Both the position numbers and the translations under genes were made by a program. Below, piece after piece: positions 1 to 9,218 of a DNA stretch of 64,000 bases. This stretch comes from Halieaceae bacterium MED-G27 (lineage in GTDB: Bacteria; Pseudomonadota; Gammaproteobacteria; Pseudomonadales; Halieaceae), in contig NTKA01000003.1 in assembly GCA_002456975.1 (NCBI GenBank), positions 23,689 to 87,688 on the forward strand, written 5' to 3'. Below the pieces are notes generated by a model. It saw only the letters and a list, made by a program, of their open reading frames with translations, was not told where the DNA came from and did no database searches. Numbering within the stretch: position 1 is the stretch's first letter; each line of letters opens with the position of its first letter.

Positions 1-895
1 TCGAGGTAATGAATGGTGCGGGAGCCTTCGAGGTTGTCTTCCGAGATTCGAGATCGCTTACCTTAAAACTAGAGGACTCGAGCACACGTGTAGCGGCTGT
101 GGCCTCTGCTTCATTTTTTGGCTTGAACGGCGCGCCATCAAAGCGCACAACCTCGAAGCGCACTTCAATATTATCGGCCGTCCTCAGATCAGCGTGGACC
201 TGCCAAAACTCCTCCGGGATAAACGCTCGAATTTCGCGTTCCCGTTCAACAATTAAACGCACCGCAACCGACTGGACACGCCCTGCCGAGAGTCCCCGGG
301 CAATTTTCGCCCACAGCAAGGGCGATACCTCAAATCCAACCACTCGGTCTAGAAAGCGACGCGCCTGCTGCGCATAAACCCTGTTGTTATCCAACTCGGT
401 AGGCTTTGCAAAAGAATCCTGAATCGCTTTCTTAGTGATTTCGTTAAACACCACTCGCTGATAGCGATCATCGTCACCGCCAATTAGCTCCTTCAGGTGC
501 CAGGCGATCGCCTCACCTTCTCTGTCCAAGTCGGTGGCGAGATAGATGGTGTCAGCATTTTTGGCCAGCTTGCGAAGTTCTTCGACGACCTTTTCCTTGC
601 CAGGTAACACCTCGTAGCGCGCGCTCCAGCCGCGACTGGGATCCACACCCATGCGCCGAATTAATTGCTCGCGTTTTTTTTCTGCTTGATAGCGAGCCTT
701 TTCATCGGGCGCCATTTTTCGGGTGATGGCAGCTTGAGCGGCTCTTTCCTTGGGATCTGATGCGGGTGCGCTGCCGGCCGTGGGTAAGTCGCGCACGTGT
801 CCAACGCTCGACTTAACGACAAAGTCATTACCTAAATATTTATTGATTGTTTTCGCCTTGGCGGGCGATTCAACAATAACTAGCGCTTTACCCAT
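1..895 (-). CDS. topA: DNA topoisomerase I, N-terminal part (3' end outside window)
   Basis: Relaxes negatively supercoiled DNA (type IA). About 298 N-terminal codons are visible. The protein opens with [16 protein letters not shown], the TOPRIM start of TopA, followed by GHVRDLP and the acidic motif [17 protein letters not shown] near residue 120, which binds Mg2+ and helps in strand cleavage. The motif [18 protein letters not shown], typical of the family, also follows. The start is the ATG at 895, and the gene runs out of the window at position 1. The catalytic tyrosine and the C-terminal zinc domains are therefore not visible. Identification is very secure. Confidence 0.97.
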   Translation of the reverse strand, partial: MGKALVIVESPAKAKTINKYLGNDFVVKSSVGHVRDLPTAGSAPASDPKERAAQAAITRKMAPDEKARYQAEKKREQLIRRMGVDPSRGWSARYEVLPGKEKVVEELRKLAKNADTIYLATDLDREGEAIAWHLKELIGGDDDRYQRVVFNEITKKAIQDSFAKPTELDNNRVYAQQARRFLDRVVGFEVSPLLWAKIARGLSAGRVQSVAVRLIVEREREIRAFIPEEFWQVHADLRTADNIEVRFEVVRFDGAPFKPKNEAEATAATRVLESSSFKVSDLESRKTTSKAPAPFITS

Positions 896-1021
896 GGATC
901 CTTATACACCTCAAACCGGTAATCGCCACTCCACGCCTCGGCGACCGCTCGCGGAGTGTAAGGGAATACCAAGGTCCTTGGTCAAGCACTTGCGATGAAT
1001 AAAATGACAATAAGGTGACAA

Positions 1022-1471
1022 TTAATGCTCACACGCCAATAAATCTTTCAGCAATTGATGCAAGCGGTCGACGTCATCATCATCCCCTCTTTCGTTCCAA
1101 AAAACTGTTGCAACCCCCCGATTAACTGTCGCCAGCTCGGCACCTGTGGGACCGTCATGCCCCGATAGTTGAACCACGGATTCAGTGAAGCTGTCGATCC
1201 ACTGTCCTCCTACGTTTATAAGCAATAACTCTTTTCGAGCGTCTTTCTCGACATTAGCGTCTCGCAATCGATAAGCCACTAAATGGGGTGACGGTTCGAA
1301 TCGAAACCGCGCAGGGACATCGGGCACTGGCTCAAATTTGATGGTTAAGCCGAGCGAGCTCGCATAGCTACGCAAGTGCGCCTCTCGACGTTGGGCCCGC
1401 GACGGCAGCGCTGACGCCAAGGGTGCAATAGCCACCGCTACGATAAATATAATAATGAGATACGTGATCAT
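1022..1471 (-). CDS. small membrane-anchored protein of unknown function
   Basis: Not recognised. About 149 residues. One N-terminal hydrophobic segment (ITYLIIIFIVAVAIAPLA) is followed by a basic stretch (RAQRREAHLR) and then a soluble mixed domain rich in acidic residues, so a single-pass inner-membrane protein with a cytoplasmic domain is likely. It sits 126 bp upstream of topA on the same strand. A longer form from a TTG at 1498 is possible and has a purine-rich GGTGGTGA just before it. I chose the ATG at 1471 because it puts the membrane segment at the very N-terminus. Confidence 0.65.
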   Translation of the reverse strand: MITYLIIIFIVAVAIAPLASALPSRAQRREAHLRSYASSLGLTIKFEPVPDVPARFRFEPSPHLVAYRLRDANVEKDARKELLLINVGGQWIDSFTESVVQLSGHDGPTGAELATVNRGVATVFWNERGDDDDVDRLHQLLKDLLACEH

Positions 1472-1638
1472 GACTAAGACTACACACCGAAGGTCCAATC
1501 ACCACCATGCTCTCATTTAACTCAGTATTTGCGAAGGATCTCGCTTGAATCTAGACCTCGGATTAAGCATTTTGGGGGGTCAATATCGTAAGCAGCGTCC
1601 CTTTGCGCCGCTCTGACTGTTCGTCTTGATCAGGTAAA

Positions 1639-1887
1639 CTATGTAACGATCTCGTCCAACCACCGCTCGAAGTCTAAGCTGTCGAAGGGCCAGCCTAATT
1701 CTCGGCCACCATCATCGCTCACAACTGGGATCCTAACGCCATAGCGCTTCAACAAAGCGAGATCGCTCGAGATGTCGACTGGGCGAAAGGCAACCCCAAC
1801 ATAGTCGAGAATCTGCTCCGCCTGTTCACACAGATGACAGCCCTCATTGGTGTACAGTGTCACTCTAATGCCTTCGAACGATTTCAT
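1639..1887 (-). CDS. glutaredoxin-family protein
   Basis: Small thioredoxin-fold redox protein, about 82 residues. The N-terminus (RVTLYTNEGCHLCEQAEQIL) has the CxxC pair of the DUF836/glutaredoxin-like family, followed by the cis-proline region VRIPVV. It probably reduces disulfides or mixed thiols in the cytoplasm; no specific partner is evident. The ATG at 1887 is taken as the start; a TTG at 1899 would add four residues. Its start lies one base from the divergent methyltransferase start, so each gene's promoter must lie inside the other's coding region. Confidence 0.82.
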   Translation of the reverse strand: MKSFEGIRVTLYTNEGCHLCEQAEQILDYVGVAFRPVDISSDLALLKRYGVRIPVVSDDGGRELGWPFDSLDFERWLDEIVT

Positions 1888-1888
1888 A

Positions 1889-2650
1889 ATGTCTGACAAC
1901 TACCCGCATCGTGATGCGATCGACCTTAGCAAAACTCTGACCATTTATGGACGGAAACCTGTCCTCGAGGCGTTCACCGACGCACAAATCCAGCCCCGAC
2001 GGCTGCATTTAGCAAACTCGAATAAGCCAGCGGGCATCATTGCTGAAATAGTCGACAAGGCTCAGCTAAAAGGTATTGAAATTAGGCATCACGACAAACG
2101 AGCACTGTCACGGATTTCCAAAAACGGCAAACAAGATCAAGGCGTGGCACTGGACATCGACTGCCCGAACTTCAAAGGACTCGATGCGCTAGCTCAGACA
2201 GCAGTCACCGCAGATGATCGTTTTCTCGTTCTCGATGGCATTACCAACCCCCAGAACGCGGGAATGATTATCCGATCGGCGTTGGCAGCCGACCTCGCCG
2301 GTATCGTGTACCCGAAACAAGGCGTCGCCGCACTCGGCCCCTTGGTCATCAAAGCATCGGCTGGCACCGCTTTGCGCGCGCCCTTGATCCGCTGCGCCAG
2401 TGCCACCGAGGGGATAGCGGCGCTGAAAACCCTTGGCATGCGAATAGTAACGCTCGCTGGAGACAGCGAGACCAGCCTAGGCCAGTTAGAACTAGGTGTC
2501 GCGACCGCCTTTGTTCTCGGTGGAGAAACCGATGGTGTTAGCGATGAGATTCGATGTCTGGCGGACTGCAGCGTGTCAATCCCGATGGCCAACGGCGTTG
2601 AATCACTCAATGTGGCAGTGACCGCAGCGCTAGTTGGCTATCTCTATTAA
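1889..2650 (+). CDS. SpoU/TrmH-family RNA 2'-O-methyltransferase
   Basis: About 253 residues. An N-terminal SpoU substrate-binding domain (LTIYGRKPVLEAF, residues about 14-85) is followed by the SPOUT methyltransferase knot. Visible motif 1 is LDGITNPQNAGMIIRSA, motif 2 includes LGGETDGVS, and motif 3 is IPMANGVESLNVAVTAAL. The family methylates ribose 2'-O in rRNA or tRNA using SAM. The substrate cannot be assigned from sequence; it is not an obvious RlmB because its N-terminal region differs. The ATG at 1889 (MSDNYPH) is chosen; in-frame starts at 1868 and 1847 lie inside the divergent glutaredoxin gene. Confidence 0.88.
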   Translation: MSDNYPHRDAIDLSKTLTIYGRKPVLEAFTDAQIQPRRLHLANSNKPAGIIAEIVDKAQLKGIEIRHHDKRALSRISKNGKQDQGVALDIDCPNFKGLDALAQTAVTADDRFLVLDGITNPQNAGMIIRSALAADLAGIVYPKQGVAALGPLVIKASAGTALRAPLIRCASATEGIAALKTLGMRIVTLAGDSETSLGQLELGVATAFVLGGETDGVSDEIRCLADCSVSIPMANGVESLNVAVTAALVGYLY

Positions 2651-2692
2651 TTAGCTTTTGAGACGCGGCACCGCGCACCAAATGCTGGCCTT

Positions 2693-4897
2693 TTACTCAC
2701 CTGCAGCCGCAGCGAGCTCGGGCGCTTGTGCATTACCATTCTCTACGGCCAACCAGGCCTGACGAATCACGTACTTCCGAATGGCTTCGATCTCATCGTC
2801 GTTGATAATGTCAGAAAAACCCACCATCCCGTTGTCATTCAGGATGCCGTCGCGTACCACAGATGCCCAAATTTCCTCGCTAGCCGATACATCAGACCAT
2901 CGCAAATCGGGAATTACACCAGAGCTGATGGCATAAGCGCCATGGCAGAACTGACAGTTCTCGGCAAAGCGCTGCATGCCTAATTGCCAGGACTCAGGGT
3001 CGCCTACCAGAGCCGTCTTGGGTGTCTCATCAACTAGGTACTCAAGCGGCGATGGTAGTTCAGCGTCGCCGCCTAGTTTGAAGGTGACTATGCGCCCTGG
3101 CTCTTGCGTGACCGGCTTCTCAAGCGCCGCGCCGTATATCATCATCGAGACATTGCCCCAGCCGGACAGGACAGAGACATACTGCTCACCATCGAGCTCG
3201 TAAGTCATCGGTGCCGCGGCCGCATCACCGACTAAACGTTGGGACCAAACACGCTCGCCAGTGGACGCGTCGTAAGCGACAAATTCACCGCGCTTATTAC
3301 CCTGAAAAACGAGGCCACCATCGGTACTGAGCGTGCCACCGTTGAACGCTTGCGGAAACGGAACAATCCACGCGGGCTCAGCGGCAACGGGATCCCAAGC
3401 GACCAAGCTCCCACCATCGAGAGTTTGTGTGTAGGCAATGGTGCCCTTTGGATACTCGTAGGCCCACGCCATGCCTGCGTCGTAGCCCGTATTCCAAATA
3501 CTTTTAGCGTTCCGACTCGCTTCGTTACTTGCGTAAACGTAGGGAAGCGCCACGTTGGTCGGTATATACACAAAGCCAGTGTCTGGGTTGTATGACATCG
3601 GATGCCAGTTGTGAGCACCGGTGGGCCCAGGCATCACCGCGTAACCGTTTAGATCGATCGCTTCCTGCACCAAGATCGGCCGACCGTTCTCATCCAGCTC
3701 ACCCGTAGTCCAATTCTGTTGGGCAAAAGGCGTCGCTGAAATCAGTTCACCATCGGCTGCGTCGACTACGTAGAAAAAGCCATTCTTTGGTGCCTGCATC
3801 ACGACCCTGCGCGGGGCGCCGTCCTCACCAAGAGGCAGATCTACAAGCATCATCTGCGCGGTTGCAGTGAAATCCCACTGATCGCGCGGCGTACCTTGAT
3901 AATGCCAGCGATACGCCCCGGTATCAGCATCTAATGCTAGAATCGACGACAGGAACAGGTTGTCGTAGTCACCACCAAAATCACCTTCGGGATCGCGAAC
4001 ACTGGCGTTCCAGGGCGAACCATTACCAACACCTATCAGCACCTGGTCGTTAACCGTGTCGTAAACGATTGAGTCCCATACGGTGCCTCCACCGCCATCG
4101 GTGGTCCAAGCACCCGTGTCGCCCCAGCTATCATTTGCCAGTTCAGCAAAAATGGCGTCGGACATTGCGCCGTCGGGTTCCTTATTGGGGTTGGGAACTG
4201 TGTAAAAACGCCACTCCAAATCACCCGTCTCGACGTTGTAAGCAGTGACATAGCCACGGACCCCGAGTTCTGCGCCGGAGTTACCAACAATCACTTTATC
4301 TTTGAAGACACGAGGCGCACCGGTAATGGTGTACGGCTTGCTCTGATCGACAGTTACGTTGCTCCACAACACGTCGCCAGTGGCGGCATCGAGAGCTTCT
4401 AACCTGCCGTCAAAAACGCCCACAAAGACCTTACCGTTGTGCACCGCGACACCACGGTTAACCACATCACAACAGCCTTTTGCCGCATCCTCGCCCGATA
4501 CTTTCGGGTCATAGGTCCATAACTCTTCGCCAGTCCGTGCATCCACCGCATACACTATCGACCAGGACCCAGTCACATACATCACGCCATCGACTACGAC
4601 AGGAGTGGCCTCAGCGCCACGTGGCTTGTCCATCTCGAACACCCAGTCCACACCAAGGTTTTGAACGGTATCTCCGTTGATCTGCCCGAGCTGTGAGTGA
4701 CGAGTCTCATCGTAACTACCGCCGTACGTTAGCCACATCTCCGGCTCAGCAGCCGCGTTCTTGATGCGGTCAGTATCGACCGCTGCCACTGGTACCGATG
4801 GCGCTTCAACGGCCTCATTGGTTGCGGACTGATCTGAGCCACAGGCAATCAAAAAAGAGCTTAGGGCGACCGCGATAGCGGACTTCAAATAGGTCAT
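2693..4897 (-). CDS. lipoprotein-type PQQ-dependent quinohaemoprotein alcohol dehydrogenase
   Basis: Periplasmic oxidation of alcohols with PQQ, passing electrons to haem c. The 734-residue protein has a lipoprotein signal (SSFLIAC, Cys about 19), then an eight-bladed propeller with W-motifs. It has the adjacent cysteine pair of the PQQ site (KGCCDVV, about 142-143), a Glu ligand in GAELGVRG and the catalytic Asp in DQWDFTATA (about 342). The residue two after that Asp is Thr, not the Asp typical of lanthanide-dependent XoxF/ExaF enzymes, which suggests Ca2+. A C-terminal cytochrome c domain has CQFCH and a candidate Met ligand (NDNGMVGF). An AGGA lies 8 bases before the ATG. No PQQ biosynthesis or separate cytochrome genes are nearby. 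Confidence 0.93.
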   Translation of the reverse strand: MTYLKSAIAVALSSFLIACGSDQSATNEAVEAPSVPVAAVDTDRIKNAAAEPEMWLTYGGSYDETRHSQLGQINGDTVQNLGVDWVFEMDKPRGAEATPVVVDGVMYVTGSWSIVYAVDARTGEELWTYDPKVSGEDAAKGCCDVVNRGVAVHNGKVFVGVFDGRLEALDAATGDVLWSNVTVDQSKPYTITGAPRVFKDKVIVGNSGAELGVRGYVTAYNVETGDLEWRFYTVPNPNKEPDGAMSDAIFAELANDSWGDTGAWTTDGGGGTVWDSIVYDTVNDQVLIGVGNGSPWNASVRDPEGDFGGDYDNLFLSSILALDADTGAYRWHYQGTPRDQWDFTATAQMMLVDLPLGEDGAPRRVVMQAPKNGFFYVVDAADGELISATPFAQQNWTTGELDENGRPILVQEAIDLNGYAVMPGPTGAHNWHPMSYNPDTGFVYIPTNVALPYVYASNEASRNAKSIWNTGYDAGMAWAYEYPKGTIAYTQTLDGGSLVAWDPVAAEPAWIVPFPQAFNGGTLSTDGGLVFQGNKRGEFVAYDASTGERVWSQRLVGDAAAAPMTYELDGEQYVSVLSGWGNVSMMIYGAALEKPVTQEPGRIVTFKLGGDAELPSPLEYLVDETPKTALVGDPESWQLGMQRFAENCQFCHGAYAISSGVIPDLRWSDVSASEEIWASVVRDGILNDNGMVGFSDIINDDEIEAIRKYVIRQAWLAVENGNAQAPELAAAAGE

Positions 4898-5078
4898 AGC
4901 CAGAATCCTGTCGTTTTTATTTATGTTGTTCTCGGAGTGTAGCCAAAGCGCGGCTGCTTAGGAAACCTTTGCTTGTTTGGCAACCCCTGACTGGAGGAAG
5001 TTTTAATTAGCAGGGCTGTTGATTGGGAGGACTTTTGCTTATCAGTAACGGCGAATTACCAAACGCGACGATGAGGAT

Positions 5079-6254
5079 TTATTTCGCCAAAAAGCCCATC
5101 GCATCCTCGAGCCCACCGAGGGTCAGCGGATACATTTTCTCTTCCATCAGCTGATTGGTGATGGCGATTGATTGCGTGTACTGCCATTCGTCTTCCGGAA
5201 CCGGATTGAGCCATACACACTTTTCGTAGGTATTGCGAAGTCGCTCAAGCCAAACGGCACCCGGTTCCTCGTTCCAGTGCTCAACGCTGCCGCCAGGTTG
5301 GACGATCTCATAGGGCGACATCGATGCATCGCCAACAATCACTACCTTGTAGTCGTGCCCATACTTGTGCATGACATCGAGCAGTGATGTTCGCTGGTTG
5401 TGACGGCGTATATTGTTTTCCCAAACGTTGTCGTAGAGGAAATTATGGAAGTAAAAATGCTGTAGGTGCTTGAACTCTGTTCGGGCGGCACTGAACAGCT
5501 CTTCACACACCTTGACGTGTGGATCCATCGAGCCTCCCACATCCAAAAATAACAGCACTTTTACAGCGTTGTGGCGCTCGGGCACCATCTTGATGTCGAG
5601 GAGACCGGCATTACGCGCCGTCGAACTGATGGTGTCGTCGAGGTCTAGCTCGTCAGCCGCACCCGTTCGGGCAAACTTGCGCAATCGACGAAGGGCAATC
5701 TTGATATTTCGCGTGCCGATCTCAACGCTGTCGTCGAGATTCTTGAAGTCTCGTCGGTCCCAAACTTTGACTGCCTTCTTGTTTTTGCCCTGCCCGCCGA
5801 CACGAATGCCCTCTGGGTGGTAGCCGTAATTCCCAAATGGCGACGTGCCGCCAGTGCCGACCCACTTATTTCCACCTTCGTGGCGCTTTTCCTGCTCCTC
5901 TAGGCGCTTTTTGAACTCGTCAATGAGCTTTTCGAGCCCACCAAGCGATTCGATCTTGGCCTTGTCCTCCTCGGACAGCTGCTTGGCGAACTCAGAGCGC
6001 AGCCAATCGTCGGGGATGAGTGCTTCAATGACATCGTCAACCCCCTCGAGGTCACGAAAGTGGAGACCGAAGGCACGATCAAAGCGGTCGTAGTACTTTT
6101 CGTCTTTGACCAGGACTGCGCGCGAGAGATTGTAAAAGTCATCGATGCTGCCAAATACCAGCTGCCGGTTCATGGCTGCTAGTAGATCCAAAAGCTCTCG
6201 CGGAGTTACAGGAACACCACCGTCTTTGAGCCCTTGAAAGAAGTTAACCAACAT
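5079..6254 (-). CDS. CoxE-like von Willebrand factor A protein
   Basis: A 391-residue protein of the VWA/CoxE family that works with a MoxR-type AAA+ ATPase, often as a chaperone pair for metalloenzyme maturation. The N-terminal half is charged (VKDEKYYDRFDRAFGLHF, then a Lys/Glu-rich stretch), and the VWA domain starts near residue 230. The MIDAS-type motif reads LDVGGSMD, with Gly where most have Ser. The start ATG overlaps the upstream ATPase stop by one base (TAATG), indicating translational coupling. The client is unknown. The neighbouring PQQ dehydrogenase is adjacent and co-directional, but nothing shows that it is the client. Confidence 0.86.
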   Translation of the reverse strand: MLVNFFQGLKDGGVPVTPRELLDLLAAMNRQLVFGSIDDFYNLSRAVLVKDEKYYDRFDRAFGLHFRDLEGVDDVIEALIPDDWLRSEFAKQLSEEDKAKIESLGGLEKLIDEFKKRLEEQEKRHEGGNKWVGTGGTSPFGNYGYHPEGIRVGGQGKNKKAVKVWDRRDFKNLDDSVEIGTRNIKIALRRLRKFARTGAADELDLDDTISSTARNAGLLDIKMVPERHNAVKVLLFLDVGGSMDPHVKVCEELFSAARTEFKHLQHFYFHNFLYDNVWENNIRRHNQRTSLLDVMHKYGHDYKVVIVGDASMSPYEIVQPGGSVEHWNEEPGAVWLERLRNTYEKCVWLNPVPEDEWQYTQSIAITNQLMEEKMYPLTLGGLEDAMGFLAK

Positions 6255-7102
6255 TACTGATTACTTTCTCGGCGGTGCATAAACGCAAGCCGTTCCAGTA
6301 ACTGTACGTCTTGCTCATTTTTAACAAGCGCTCCATATAACGGCGGAATGGCCTTGGTCTGATCTCGGTTCTTGAGAACCTCGTCCGGGATATCGTCTGC
6401 CATCAATAACTTAAGCCAATCAATTAACTCAGATGTTGAAGGTTTTTTCTTGAGACCGGGAATCGCTCGTAGCTCAAAGAACACTTCCAACGCCTCCTGT
6501 ACGAGGTCTTGCTTAATCGATGGGTAGTGCACATCGATGATCTGACGCATCGTGTCGCGATCGGGAAAGTTAATAAAGTGGAAAAAACATCGGCGCAGGA
6601 AGGCGTCGGGCAGTTCTTTCTCGTTGTTCGAAGTGATGATAATGACTGGTCGATGCTTTGCCTTCACCTTCTCACCGGTTTCGTAGACAAAAAACTCCAT
6701 GCGGTCGAGTTCTACTAGTAAATCGTTGGGGAACTCGATATCGGCTTTGTCAACTTCGTCGATCAGTAGGACAACCTGCTCGTCCGAATCGAATGCCTCC
6801 CACAACTTGCCACGCTTTATGTAGTTGGCAATATCGTGAACACCCTCACCACCGAGCTGTGAGTCGCGCAAACGCGAGACCGCGTCATACTCATAAAGGC
6901 CCTGCTGTGCCTTTGTGGTCGACTTGATATGCCATTGAATAAGCTTCATTCCCAGACCTGAAGCCACTTCTTCAGCGAGCATTGTCTTTCCCGTTCCTGG
7001 CTCACCCTTAATCAACAAAGGGCGCTGGAGCGCAACAGCGGCATCAACCGCCATTCGCAGATCGTCAGTGGCAACGTACTTATCAGTTCCAGTAAATTTC
7101 AT
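6254..7102 (-). CDS. MoxR/CoxD-type AAA+ ATPase
   Basis: A 282-residue ATPase. Walker A is GEPGTGKTMLAEE (about residues 34-46) and Walker B is LLIDEVDKAD, with IITSNNEKELPDAFLRRC as the sensor 1/arginine finger region. It pairs with the VWA protein encoded immediately downstream with a one-base overlap. A GGAG seven bases before the ATG at 7102 fixes the start, rejecting a 22-residue longer reading from 7168. The family remodels protein complexes, as in CO dehydrogenase or nitric oxide reductase maturation. A second, unrelated MoxR copy in this window (42.9-43.8 kb) belongs to a DUF58/transglutaminase operon. Confidence 0.9.
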   Translation of the reverse strand: MKFTGTDKYVATDDLRMAVDAAVALQRPLLIKGEPGTGKTMLAEEVASGLGMKLIQWHIKSTTKAQQGLYEYDAVSRLRDSQLGGEGVHDIANYIKRGKLWEAFDSDEQVVLLIDEVDKADIEFPNDLLVELDRMEFFVYETGEKVKAKHRPVIIITSNNEKELPDAFLRRCFFHFINFPDRDTMRQIIDVHYPSIKQDLVQEALEVFFELRAIPGLKKKPSTSELIDWLKLLMADDIPDEVLKNRDQTKAIPPLYGALVKNEQDVQLLERLAFMHRRESNQ

Positions 7103-7193
7103 TGCAATACTCCAAAATTCAAGCGGTGAGCCTACCGGATAGGTCTTGTAAGGGCGAGTGATTTCCACAATTCATCAGGACAGCTCCGAGTCA

Positions 7194-7535
7194 TCAAGAA
7201 GCCGACGGCTTGCTTACGATGGCGGCATAAAATCTTCCAATCGCAGCGCCAACAAAGCCGCACACCGAAAGAGAAATGAGTGCCGATTTAGCTGCCGTAA
7301 AGCCACCCGAGAACAATAAATTAAAAACGCCCGTTATCAAGGCAGGTGCCAGGGTGCTCACATCTTCCATGGGATAAGACGGTGCCAATAATAAACCGAC
7401 TGTCAGGCCTGTGATAACGCAGGCTGTCGTGCGGCGCCATCTCGCAAACCACAGCTTGTATAGGAGCCAAACGCCGCCGATGGTAGCCAGCAGTTGCACG
7501 CCGAGTGCCAACAAATAGCTTTCAAGCGTCAACAT
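7194..7535 (-). CDS. small multi-spanning membrane protein, unknown
   Basis: Not recognised. A 113-residue hydrophobic protein with about three to four likely membrane helices (YLLALGVQLLATIGGVWLLY, ACVITGLTVGLLLA, LITGVFNLLFS, LISLSVCGFVGAAIG). Its start lies 14 bases inside the end of the YcgL gene upstream, so the two are probably co-translated as the last genes of the dnaX-recR-rnd transcript. No functional motif is seen. Confidence 0.72.
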   Translation of the reverse strand: MLTLESYLLALGVQLLATIGGVWLLYKLWFARWRRTTACVITGLTVGLLLAPSYPMEDVSTLAPALITGVFNLLFSGGFTAAKSALISLSVCGFVGAAIGRFYAAIVSKPSAS

Positions 7536-7818
7536 CGCGTACTTGCCCCTGTGTTAAATCATTCGGCCCCGGCGGAAGCTGCAGATAATAACCGTCATCG
7601 GCGATCTTCTGTAATAGCTCAGCACCAGTAGTCCTTGCCAGCACCTTATCGGCGGTGAGTTCTAGGGTAATCACCGGACGTAGCGCTCCTAGCAGTCCCT
7701 GCAATGTATCGGGCAGCTCGTCCGAGGCCCCAGCCTCCGGCATATAGACATAAGTGTCAGCCTTGCGTTCAGAGGCATAGACTGCAACTCTCAAAACGTC
7801 GGGAACCGCATTAGGCAT
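7522..7818 (-). CDS. YcgL domain protein
   Basis: A 98-residue YcgL-family protein of unknown biochemical function. It shows the family hallmarks: an N-terminal beta strand with VYASERKADTYVYM and the C-terminal signature DDGYYLQLPPGPNDLT. A GGGGAGG element nine bases before the ATG at 7818 decides the start against a GTG at 7827 that would sit on top of the ribosome-binding site. YcgL next to rnd is also the arrangement in Pseudomonas, and here only the MATE gene separates them. Confidence 0.88.
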   Translation of the reverse strand: MPNAVPDVLRVAVYASERKADTYVYMPEAGASDELPDTLQGLLGALRPVITLELTADKVLARTTGAELLQKIADDGYYLQLPPGPNDLTQGQVRDVDA

Positions 7819-7874
7819 GACATGCACCTCCCCTTTTCACCCATGCCTCCTCCATTCGTTTAACCGTTGCTCCA

Positions 7875-9212
7875 TCATGCCGCAAATGCGCGTCGTAGTG
7901 TATTTGACGTGTAAAGCAGCAGTGCAAATGCGCGAGCGACAACGAAAATCACCATCGCCCCCCAAAGTGCCGCAAGCCCCCAATCGGCCGGAGCCCCATA
8001 AACGCATAAAAGGTATACCAACAGTGATAGTACGGACGCGTCCCGCATCTCTTTAGTTGCAGACGCCCCGATGAATATTCCATCGAGTTGGAATGCTGGA
8101 AACGACAGCAATACATAGGCGCTGACTGCCCAAATCATCAGCACCGCCTGTTGCTGCACTTCTTCGATGTCGGTAAGCCCCCTGATAAAAAACTCACCGA
8201 AACCCCATACAACTGCCGCTAAAATGAGTGCCGTCAACGCAGCCAGAACCGTTGTTCTGACCACGGCCAGATTAAAAAACTGGCGGTCCTTTGCGCCGAT
8301 AGCACGCCCCACCAACGACTCCGCGACATAGGCATAGCCATCGAGAAAGAAAGCGGTAAACGCCACGATCTGCATCAAAACGTGTGTCGCGGCAAGCGAA
8401 ACATCGCCATAAATCGCAGCACGGTTGGTAAAGAGCGCAAAGGCATAGACCAGCAATAATGTTCGAATCATGATGTCTGTGTTGGCCGCGACACTGCGCC
8501 TGAGCTCGGCGCCAGACAATACCCGTGGCCAAGGCCAGAACGCTGTTTGGGAATAACCCAGAAACCGGAGTAGGCGCCAGACCCCAAAACCGGTACAGAC
8601 CACCTCAGCGATGAGTGTTCCCACAGCAATGCCTTGCGCACCCCACCCAAAGACACCCGCAAACAGCACATCGAGCACAATATTCATGCCGTTGAGCAGA
8701 AGCTGTAGGCGAAGTAGCTCACGCGACTCGCCGAGGCCAACCCATACGCCCATGACCACAAACAAACACAGTGTCGCTGGGGCTCCCCAAATTCTGATGA
8801 AAAAATATTCCGAGGCCACCGCCTCGACTTCAGAACTGCCTTCAAGCAGGGAGAAACTGACTGCCCCAATTAACTGTTGGCTGAGTAGTAGTGACAAACC
8901 GAGCACCAGAGCCATCAGAAAACCTCGCCCCAAGATGGCTCGAATTTCCAACTGATCTTGAGCGCCGTAGGCTTGGGCAATAAAGCCCGTGGTTCCCATG
9001 CGCAGAAATCCAAACGTCCAGTAGACAAATCCGAAAATCAACGAGCCGAAGGCGATAGCACCTAAATCCGTTGTAGTACCGGTATTCCCGATCACGGCAG
9101 TATCGACCAACCCTAAAAGTGGCACCGAGGCATTGGCGAGCACCAGAGGCCAAGCTTTAGACAAGAGCGCTCGATAGGTCAGAGAATCAGTAACCGCGTC
9201 AACTCCGCTCAT
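7875..9212 (-). CDS. MATE-family efflux transporter (DinF-like)
   Basis: Inner-membrane exporter of cationic or toxic organic compounds, driven by H+ or Na+. The 445-residue protein has about 12 membrane helices in two related halves. The first helix carries SKAWPLVLANASVPLLGLVD and the second GAIAFGSLIFGF, typical of the DinF branch. It starts seven bases after the rnd stop and is probably part of the dnaX operon. The substrate cannot be predicted. There is no LexA site directly upstream, because the gene lies inside an operon, so SOS control as for E. coli dinF is not indicated. Confidence 0.92.
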   Translation of the reverse strand: MSGVDAVTDSLTYRALLSKAWPLVLANASVPLLGLVDTAVIGNTGTTTDLGAIAFGSLIFGFVYWTFGFLRMGTTGFIAQAYGAQDQLEIRAILGRGFLMALVLGLSLLLSQQLIGAVSFSLLEGSSEVEAVASEYFFIRIWGAPATLCLFVVMGVWVGLGESRELLRLQLLLNGMNIVLDVLFAGVFGWGAQGIAVGTLIAEVVCTGFGVWRLLRFLGYSQTAFWPWPRVLSGAELRRSVAANTDIMIRTLLLVYAFALFTNRAAIYGDVSLAATHVLMQIVAFTAFFLDGYAYVAESLVGRAIGAKDRQFFNLAVVRTTVLAALTALILAAVVWGFGEFFIRGLTDIEEVQQQAVLMIWAVSAYVLLSFPAFQLDGIFIGASATKEMRDASVLSLLVYLLCVYGAPADWGLAALWGAMVIFVVARAFALLLYTSNTLRRAFAA

Positions 9213-9218
9213 ACTCAG

